64,000 bases of DNA from JAGPDB01 sp046331265 (GTDB taxonomy: Bacteria; Actinomycetota; Acidimicrobiia; IMCC26256; JAGPDB01), in the NCBI GenBank assembly GCA_046331265.1, contig JAXLRE010000005.1:60120-124119 (forward strand), in the 5' to 3' direction. Every line of letters starts with the position of its first letter. Position 1 is the first letter of the stretch. The position numbers and the translations under genes were made by a program. Of the stretch, positions 59,105 through 64,000 are shown piece after piece. The notes below the pieces were generated by a model. That model was not told where the DNA came from. It did not search any database and saw nothing but the letters and a program-made list of their open reading frames with translations.

Positions 59105-60211
59105 TTAATTTGTTTTATACAGCTTAATGATTTTTGACACATTATTTTGAGTATCAACAAGCTTTAATGCGGTTTCTGACAGTTTTGATCTATCGAAATT
59201 TGGTAAATCAACATTTGCCCCCCATTTAATCATCGTGTCGCATAAGAATTGGCTATCAAGTTGTTCAATCACTTCTCCATTTTCTCCATTTAAGACTTCA
59301 TTAGCGATTCCTGTTTTACTCATAACCACAGGCACACCCATAAACAGAGATTCAATTAGAACTAAAGGAACTGTTTCGTATTCTGAAGAAAGCACCATAA
59401 CGTCTGCGATGCTTAAGATTTCGAAAACATCTACATAACCAGTAAAAAAAACTTTGCCTCCTAGTGAACTGGCTTTGACATATTTCTCTAAATAATCTTT
59501 ATACTTTTCCGTACCGGATCCGACAACAAACAATTTAGCTTCACTATTTTTTTCTGTAAGTTTTGAAAAAGCATCAATTAATAATGGAAGATTTTTTTGC
59601 GGATGTAACCTAGCAATAGAAACATAAACTTTGTCGTTTCGTTTTATAGACCAGTTATCACATATTCTTTGTCGAGAACTAACAGCTTTCTCTTTACGCT
59701 TTTCGTCTAGCGTCTGCCCAATCGGCAAAATAACAGAAAATTTATCCTTATACTTACTTTTAACCTGCAACTGTTCTAACGAAAATTTACTAGGGCATAT
59801 AACCTGATCGACTTTGGAAAACAAAATATTTTGCGCGAACTTTTTAATTGTGTATTTAATTTTTCCCTCGAAACTATGGGCATGGTTGTGCATAGTAAGA
59901 ATAACTAATGGTTTATTTTTTTTAAACATAAAAGTTAGATACACAAAGTATCCTGCTGATAAACCGTGGGCATGAATAACATCAAAACCATTTGAAATTA
60001 TTTTGATTTTTTTTATTGGATCTAAAAAGGAAAGAGGATTTTTGATGCTTGTTTTTTTAAAGCTATATGTTTGAACTTCAAGATCATCCATGACTTTTGT
60101 AGGTCCAATAATGTATGACTCAATACCTTGTTTGTTTAGTTCTTTATTCAGTGATGCAACATGCTGGCGAATCCCGCCTGCCGATCTGGAAAGAACCTGC
60201 AGAACCTTCAA
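59105..60211 (-). CDS. GT4-family glycosyltransferase
   Basis: A 368-residue glycosyltransferase of the GT4/GT-B type. The N-terminal LKVLQVLSRSAGGIRQHVAS has the Gly-rich acceptor loop, FDVIHAHGLSAGYFVYLTFM follows, and the donor-binding half shows VYVSIARLHPQKNLPLLIDA, KLFVVGSGTEKYKDY, FFTGYVDVFEILSIADVMVL and SSEYETVPLVLIESLFMGVP with the E-x7-E motif. The start is TTG 60211, overlapping the surf1 stop in TTGA and preceded by AAAAAGG. It precedes the alkaline-phosphatase-like proteins by 11 bases, so a joint role in a cell-envelope glycoconjugate is likely. Confidence 0.88.
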   Translation of the reverse strand: MKVLQVLSRSAGGIRQHVASLNKELNKQGIESYIIGPTKVMDDLEVQTYSFKKTSIKNPLSFLDPIKKIKIISNGFDVIHAHGLSAGYFVYLTFMFKKNKPLVILTMHNHAHSFEGKIKYTIKKFAQNILFSKVDQVICPSKFSLEQLQVKSKYKDKFSVILPIGQTLDEKRKEKAVSSRQRICDNWSIKRNDKVYVSIARLHPQKNLPLLIDAFSKLTEKNSEAKLFVVGSGTEKYKDYLEKYVKASSLGGKVFFTGYVDVFEILSIADVMVLSSEYETVPLVLIESLFMGVPVVMSKTGIANEVLNGENGEVIEQLDSQFLCDTMIKWGANVDLPNFDRSKLSETALKLVDTQNNVSKIIKLYKTN

Positions 60212-60990
60212 AGCTTCGCCTTTTTCTTGGCTTTTATACATAAAATTATCCATGTAATTATGGCAATAAAACCAAAACTCATCCATTGAATTGCATACGA
60301 CAAATGATTACGCAAAGTTAATTCCGGCTTAGAGATTAGTTTAGGGAAAGAATCAGCTCTAATGTGTCCTCTTGAATCATTTGTAAGCTGGATCCATAAC
60401 GGATAAATATCGCTGCGTTTACCTGTAGAGATAAGAGTAGAAAAGTCCTCAGTTGATATTCGAACATCAACATTATCTTTATAAGTTAGCTTTTTGTTTT
60501 TTGAAAAAGGTCGCTTGGGCTCATTGAGCCTTATCAAGCCTGTGATTGTTCGCTTGGTTTTGTACCCACGAATTGGCTCAATCAAAGAGTTGTCGACACT
60601 GCCAGAAATAATATCGTCACCTAAAGACTGAGGGATCCAGCCGCGATTGATATAAACGATTGCATCTTTTGAAATCTCAAAACCAGTTAGAACATTAAAG
60701 CCAGGTTCACCATCACGAGTTCTTGAAGCAACTAAAACTTCGCTGCGTTCAATGTAGTTTCCTTCAGCTTTTATCTGACGGTAATTATTATCCTTTATTG
60801 CTTTGATATTTTTGCCAGGCAATAGTGTTAAAAAATCTTGAGCTTTTTGTGCCATGCGATTTTCTATAGTTGCATTCATCTCTTTGCGTTGCGAAAGTCG
60901 CGAGAATTGCCAATAACTAAGTAAAAAACATGTAAGTGCTGCTAAGCATACAAGAAAATGGCCAATAATAAATTTTTTAGTTAACAACAT
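60208..60990 (-). CDS. SURF1-family cytochrome oxidase assembly protein
   Basis: A 260-residue protein with two membrane helices at the ends, the SURF1 layout. The first helix (GHFLVCLAALTCFLLSYWQF) runs into the SYWQFSRLSQRKEMNATIEN signature; the middle has EVLVASRTRDGEPGFNVLTG and YINRGWIP; the last is LRNHLSYAIQWMSFGFIAII. SURF1 helps insert heme a3 into aa3-type oxidases, so aerobic respiration with such an oxidase is implied. It overlaps the malic enzyme stop by ten bases. Confidence 0.92.
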   Translation of the reverse strand: MLLTKKFIIGHFLVCLAALTCFLLSYWQFSRLSQRKEMNATIENRMAQKAQDFLTLLPGKNIKAIKDNNYRQIKAEGNYIERSEVLVASRTRDGEPGFNVLTGFEISKDAIVYINRGWIPQSLGDDIISGSVDNSLIEPIRGYKTKRTITGLIRLNEPKRPFSKNKKLTYKDNVDVRISTEDFSTLISTGKRSDIYPLWIQLTNDSRGHIRADSFPKLISKPELTLRNHLSYAIQWMSFGFIAIITWIILCIKAKKKAKL

Positions 60991-62408
60991 TTTCTAACTG
61001 CATCAGCAACTATTTGAGCAACATTGGAATCGAAAGCAGAAGGAATAATAAATTCTCTATTTAAATCTTTATCTTCTACTACATCAGCCAAAGCTCTTGA
61101 TGCTGCCAATTTCATTTCATCTGTAACTTTATGCGCGCGTGCATCTAAGAGTCCTCTGAAAAATCCTGGGAATACAAGTACATTATTAATTTGATTTGGA
61201 TAATCGCTTCTACCTGTCGCAATAACCGAAACATTCTCAGGCACAAGCTCAGGCATAATTTCTGGAACAGGATTGGCCATAGCAAAAACAATCGCATCTT
61301 TAGCCATTGCTTTTAGCCAATCTGGCTCGATAAGATTTGGACCAGAAAGACCCATGAAAGCATCAGCACCTTTCAATGCATCTTCAATTGAACCAGTTAT
61401 TTTTTGCTTATTGGCATTTTGTGCAAGCCAAAGTTTTTCGCCAGAAATGTCGTCGCGACCTTCGTGTATAACGCCTGTGCGATCACAAACTGTGACATCG
61501 CCAACACCTGCACTTAATAAGAGTTTCGCACATGCAACCCCAGCTGCTCCTGCACCCAACATCACAACACGTATATCTTCTAGTTTTTTGCCGACTACTT
61601 TGCAGGCATTGATCATCGCCGCTAGCGTCACAACAGCTGTACCGTGCTGGTCGTCGTGGAAAACAGGGATTGAAAGTTCTTCACGCATTCTTTCTTCTGC
61701 TTCAAAACAAACCGGTGCTGCTATATCTTCAAGATTGATGCCACCAAAAGTTGGTTCTAGTGCCTTTGCAATTGCAACTAATTCGTCAGCAGTTGTTGCG
61801 TTTACACAAATAGGATAAGCCGCTATACCAGCGAATTCTCTGAATAATACAGCTTTGCCTTCCATTACAGGCATAGCCGCTTCAGGACCAATGTCGCCTA
61901 AACCTAAAACTGCAGTTCCGTTACTAAGAACTGCAACTGCATTTTTTCTACCTGTTAAATCCCAAACACGATTTACGTCTTGTGCAATAGTCGATGAAAT
62001 ACGTCCAACACCCGGCGTGTATGCCATCGCAAGATCGTCGCCATCTTTTAATTGAAGCCTTGAGATAACATCGATTTTCCCACCATTGTGTACAGCTTCT
62101 ACGCCATCAACCACGTTTAAAACTTCTACATCACTTAAGGATTCAAGAGCATGGATTATTTTCTTTTGATGCTCAGTGCCACTTGCATCAATAGTTGTGA
62201 TTATTGTTCCATCGTCGTGGGTTTCAAAACGGCGTACGTCACCATTTGAATTGTTAACAGTATCAATTATTTCATCTGATGCATTCTTAACAACACTGCT
62301 ATCGCCAGTTTTAACCTTTAGCGTTACAAATAGCCGATATCCTGCAGTTGTTCGAAGTTTCACGTCTTTGCCCCTTGAGCTCGCACCTAAGCGTATATGG
62401 GCTTCCAT
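60981..62408 (-). CDS. NAD(P)-dependent malic enzyme with ACT-like domain
   Basis: A 475-residue malic enzyme (malate to pyruvate and CO2). An N-terminal regulatory region of about 80 residues, ACT-like (RLFVTLKVKTGDSSVVKNAS), precedes the catalytic part: LAMAYTPGVGRISSTIAQDV, NRVWDLTGRKNAVAVLSNGT, the metal site PVFHDDQHGTAVVTLAAMIN, the nucleotide-binding VVMLGAGAAGVACAKLLLSA, and FAMANPVPEIMPE. ATG 62408 with an AGGGC site is preferred over TTG 62447. It lies behind the 196-residue unknown gene in the same direction. Confidence 0.93.
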   Translation of the reverse strand: MEAHIRLGASSRGKDVKLRTTAGYRLFVTLKVKTGDSSVVKNASDEIIDTVNNSNGDVRRFETHDDGTIITTIDASGTEHQKKIIHALESLSDVEVLNVVDGVEAVHNGGKIDVISRLQLKDGDDLAMAYTPGVGRISSTIAQDVNRVWDLTGRKNAVAVLSNGTAVLGLGDIGPEAAMPVMEGKAVLFREFAGIAAYPICVNATTADELVAIAKALEPTFGGINLEDIAAPVCFEAEERMREELSIPVFHDDQHGTAVVTLAAMINACKVVGKKLEDIRVVMLGAGAAGVACAKLLLSAGVGDVTVCDRTGVIHEGRDDISGEKLWLAQNANKQKITGSIEDALKGADAFMGLSGPNLIEPDWLKAMAKDAIVFAMANPVPEIMPELVPENVSVIATGRSDYPNQINNVLVFPGFFRGLLDARAHKVTDEMKLAASRALADVVEDKDLNREFIIPSAFDSNVAQIVADAVRKCC

Positions 62409-62464
62409 TCTGCCCTGATTTTTGGCAATTGTGCTAGTCGTACGCAAACTTTCGCTAACTATTT

Positions 62465-63055
62465 TTAATGGACTAAAGACATCGAACGAATTGCAACAGG
62501 AGTTTCGCGGAAATTCGATAATGTTTGCAAAGCTGATGCGCCATTAGCTTCTGTGGCCTTAGCTCTTCTTGAAATGTCTGAAGCTTTTACAGCTAAAGGA
62601 AAAATGACATCACGCAATTGTTGCGCGTCAACTACGGCAACTAAAGGAGATACGTCATCTCTATGGGGAGTAACATTTACATGATCGTCAATACTTGATA
62701 AAAGGCCTGTAACCATTTCTGGTAATAGCGGAACAGGTGTGACAATATCCTCACCAAATCCGAAAATATCATCTTCATGTCTGTGCACTTCTACATCTGC
62801 ACCATCAACATCGAGCAATGTAGAGCCTTGAGGACAATTAGCTAATGGGATTCTAAATTCGGCAACAACAGGGCTAGCGCATAAACCTCTCCCATTTTTA
62901 TATGTAGCACTTAGGTGAACTGCGCCATCATCTACACGTGAAAATACTCTTGTAGGCACTATTCCTTCAGCGATTGAATAACAAAATGGAACATTATGGG
63001 TATTTCGAAATCTTAAAGAAGCTGAAGTGTAATGTGTGGTTTGATTGTTTGACAT
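62465..63055 (-). CDS. Unknown protein downstream of a poly-cysteine leader ORF
   Basis: A 196-residue soluble protein that I do not recognise: MSNNQTTHYTSASLRFRNTH opens a mixed alpha/beta body with SRVDDGAVHLSATYKNGRGL and CPQGSTLLDVDGADVEVHRH. It contains His/Asp-rich segments (VEVHRHEDD, DDHVNVTPHRDD) that might bind metal. There is no signal peptide. The ATG has an AGGA site. A 27-residue ORF with eleven cysteine codons ends 44 bases upstream, so its expression is probably coupled to cysteine supply. It is first in the operon with malic enzyme, surf1, GT4 and the two phosphatase-like proteins. Confidence 0.72.
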   Translation of the reverse strand: MSNNQTTHYTSASLRFRNTHNVPFCYSIAEGIVPTRVFSRVDDGAVHLSATYKNGRGLCASPVVAEFRIPLANCPQGSTLLDVDGADVEVHRHEDDIFGFGEDIVTPVPLLPEMVTGLLSSIDDHVNVTPHRDDVSPLVAVVDAQQLRDVIFPLAVKASDISRRAKATEANGASALQTLSNFRETPVAIRSMSLVH

Positions 63056-63099
63056 TTGTGAATTCCTAAAATGAAGTGACTAGTACGAGGCGCTGATTG

Positions 63100-63183
63100 T
63101 TATTTACAACAACAGCAACAGCATTGAGAGCTGCAACACGTACACATGCACAAGAGAGTCTCGAAATGAGTGCATGTCTTCAT
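63100..63183 (-). CDS. Poly-cysteine leader peptide (upstream ORF)
   Basis: An ORF of 27 codons on the minus strand: it begins MKTCTHFETLLC and ends in a run of six Cys codons, a Lys codon and TAA; eleven of the 27 residues are Cys. A promoter (-35 TTGTGT, 18 bp, -10 TAGAAT) ends nine bases before the ATG, so the message has almost no leader. Such poly-cysteine leaderless ORFs are reported in mycobacteria as cysteine-responsive attenuators. TTGTT in the last Cys codons can pair with AACAA just after the stop. Confidence 0.8.
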   Translation of the reverse strand: MKTCTHFETLLCMCTCCSSQCCCCCCK

Positions 63184-63192
63184 AAGTTATAC

Positions 63193-63222
63193 ATTCTACA
63201 CAAAAAAGATTTAATGACACAA
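63193..63222 (-). promoter_or_regulatory. Promoter of the poly-cysteine leader and unknown gene
   Basis: The minus strand carries -35 TTGTGT (63217-63222), an 18-bp spacer and -10 TAGAAT (63193-63198), nine bases before the leader ORF ATG. It lies in the divergent region with nucS. Confidence 0.6.
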
Positions 63223-63261
63223 GGTGAGCTCCGAGATAATTTCGAATATCATCTATGACTA

Positions 63262-63921
63262 ATGAAAATTCTAGTGGCCGATTGCATTGTTACTTACGAG
63301 GGAAGATTAGGAGCACGCCTACCTTTAGCTAGACGCTTACTTATGATGAAAGCGGATGGAAGTTTCGCAATTCATTCAGATTCAAAGGCTTTCAAACCCC
63401 TTAATTGGATGACCCCTCCTTGCACAATAACTGAGACAGAGGACTTAATTGTTGTTCGCAATAAAAAAGGCGAAGAACTTCGTGTTGAGCTGTTGCAACG
63501 AATTCACGAATACGAAATGGAGCTAGGTTCTGAGCCTGGTCTTGAAAAAGATGGTGTTGAAAAAGAACTTCAAGAATTGATTGCTGCACGAGTTAATAAA
63601 TTACAAAGTGATTTCGAATTAATCCGCCGAGAATTTCCGACCGACATTGGTCCAGTGGATTTATTATGCAGAGACAAAGAAGGAATTTGCGTTGCAGTAG
63701 AAATTAAACGCATCGGCGAGATTGCAGGTGTTGACCAATTACTTCGCTATATCGAACGCATCGAACGAGATAATAGATATGGCAAAGTAAAAGGAATGTT
63801 TGTTGCAACGAAAATAAAAGAGCAAGCAAAAGTTTATGCAAACAGTCGAAACATTGATTGTGTTGAAATCGACTTAGTTGATTTGCGCGAAAGCGAATCC
63901 GACAAACTCCGCCTTTTCTAA
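63262..63921 (+). CDS. nucS: Mismatch-specific endonuclease NucS (EndoMS)
   Basis: NucS cuts mismatched DNA in archaea and actinobacteria, replacing MutSL. The 219-residue protein has the N-terminal beta domain (MKILVADCIVTYEGRLGARL), and the catalytic RecB-like part: RREFPTDIGPVDLLCRDKEG, VAVEIKRIGEIAGVDQLLRY (E-x-K) and GMFVATKIKEQAKVYANSRN. The C-terminal KLRLF resembles a beta-clamp-binding motif, suggesting replisome recruitment. The ATG has no strong ribosome binding site. It is divergent from the poly-Cys-controlled operon. Confidence 0.94.
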   Translation: MKILVADCIVTYEGRLGARLPLARRLLMMKADGSFAIHSDSKAFKPLNWMTPPCTITETEDLIVVRNKKGEELRVELLQRIHEYEMELGSEPGLEKDGVEKELQELIAARVNKLQSDFELIRREFPTDIGPVDLLCRDKEGICVAVEIKRIGEIAGVDQLLRYIERIERDNRYGKVKGMFVATKIKEQAKVYANSRNIDCVEIDLVDLRESESDKLRLF

Positions 63922-63927
63922 CTTCTC

Positions 63928-63976
63928 GTGTTGGGTCGAAAAACTATCGTTTTTCGATAGATAATCCCACAAACAC
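63928..63976 (+). repeat. Palindromic repeat family, asymmetric copy (49 bp)
   Basis: GTGTTGGGTCGAAAAACTAT at the left and AATCCCACAAACAC at the right, with a changed loop (CGTTTTTCG). It is the same asymmetric type as the copies at 21289 and 23037 and directly follows nucS, where it probably terminates transcription. Confidence 0.85.
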
Positions 63977-64000
63977 AGACCTAATTGATAGATTTATTTT

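Noticed and set aside
59105..60286. Longer glycosyltransferase start at 60286
   Set aside because: It would overlap SURF1 by about 80 bases; TTG 60211 with a ribosome binding site and TTGA overlap fits the family start.

Overview
The window is a gene-dense stretch of a bacterial chromosome with low GC, roughly mid-30s percent by eye. Its gene content is actinobacterial. It carries an FhaA-FhaB-PstP-RodA-PbpA-PknB cell-wall signalling cluster followed by crgA, a NucS mismatch endonuclease, a histidine-phosphatase/DUF3090/SCO1664-type trio, an actinobacterial-style Lgt, and many genes that look leaderless. A low-GC Actinomycetota lineage, such as an Acidimicrobiia- or Actinomarinales-like organism, is the best inference; no ribosomal marker is present to settle it. 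No transposase, prophage, plasmid gene or CRISPR array was seen. No gene-free stretch exceeds 300 bases; the longest are about 29.7-29.96, 40.7-40.94 and 63.06-63.26 kb, each described below.

Layout. 1-5.3 kb: MoxR ATPase (cut by the window edge), DUF58 protein, SpoIIM-like and RDD membrane proteins, then three small membrane proteins (DUF5684, two DUF4870). 5.3-8.9 kb: DUF2752 protein, recR, an unknown gene and dnaX, which carries an in-frame palindromic insertion. 9-20.9 kb: an ABC exporter, several unknown proteins and lipoproteins, a three-gene operon built around a calpain-type cysteine protease, a large protein with a RelE/ParE-like tail, and a PadR/PspC pair. 21-29.3 kb: SRP RNA and two tRNA-Ser genes, both followed by hairpins that copy their own T-arm, with acetyltransferase, methyltransferase, drug-type ABC transporter, reductase, VOC, AlkD-like, DUF998 and TadA genes between. 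29.3-42.3 kb: mostly minus-strand housekeeping genes (DUF4190, SCO1664/DUF3090/phosphatase, MacB-like ABC system, lgt, AarF kinase, RsmB-like methyltransferase, msrA, secreted GH114), with purE on the plus strand. 42.4-52.9 kb: the plus-strand envelope and signalling cluster, crgA, a DnaA-box cluster, map and an acyltransferase. 53-64 kb: a secreted metzincin-like protease, tRNA-Ala, two tandem alkaline-phosphatase-like membrane proteins, GT4 glycosyltransferase, SURF1, malic enzyme, an unknown gene behind a poly-cysteine leader ORF, and nucS.

The strongest unusual signals are: (1) a 27-codon ORF with 11 cysteine codons directly behind a promoter and ahead of an unknown gene, which looks like a cysteine-responsive attenuator; (2) tRNA-Ser-linked T-arm mimics whose stems follow the sequence of their own tRNA; (3) a 115-bp palindrome with perfect 18-bp ends inserted in frame in dnaX; (4) a dispersed family of 48-49-bp palindromes, including an exact inverted pair around three genes; (5) the calpain operon with a small helical partner and a lipoprotein; (6) a recurring TANNNT-N6-ATG/GTG arrangement indicating widespread leaderless transcription.
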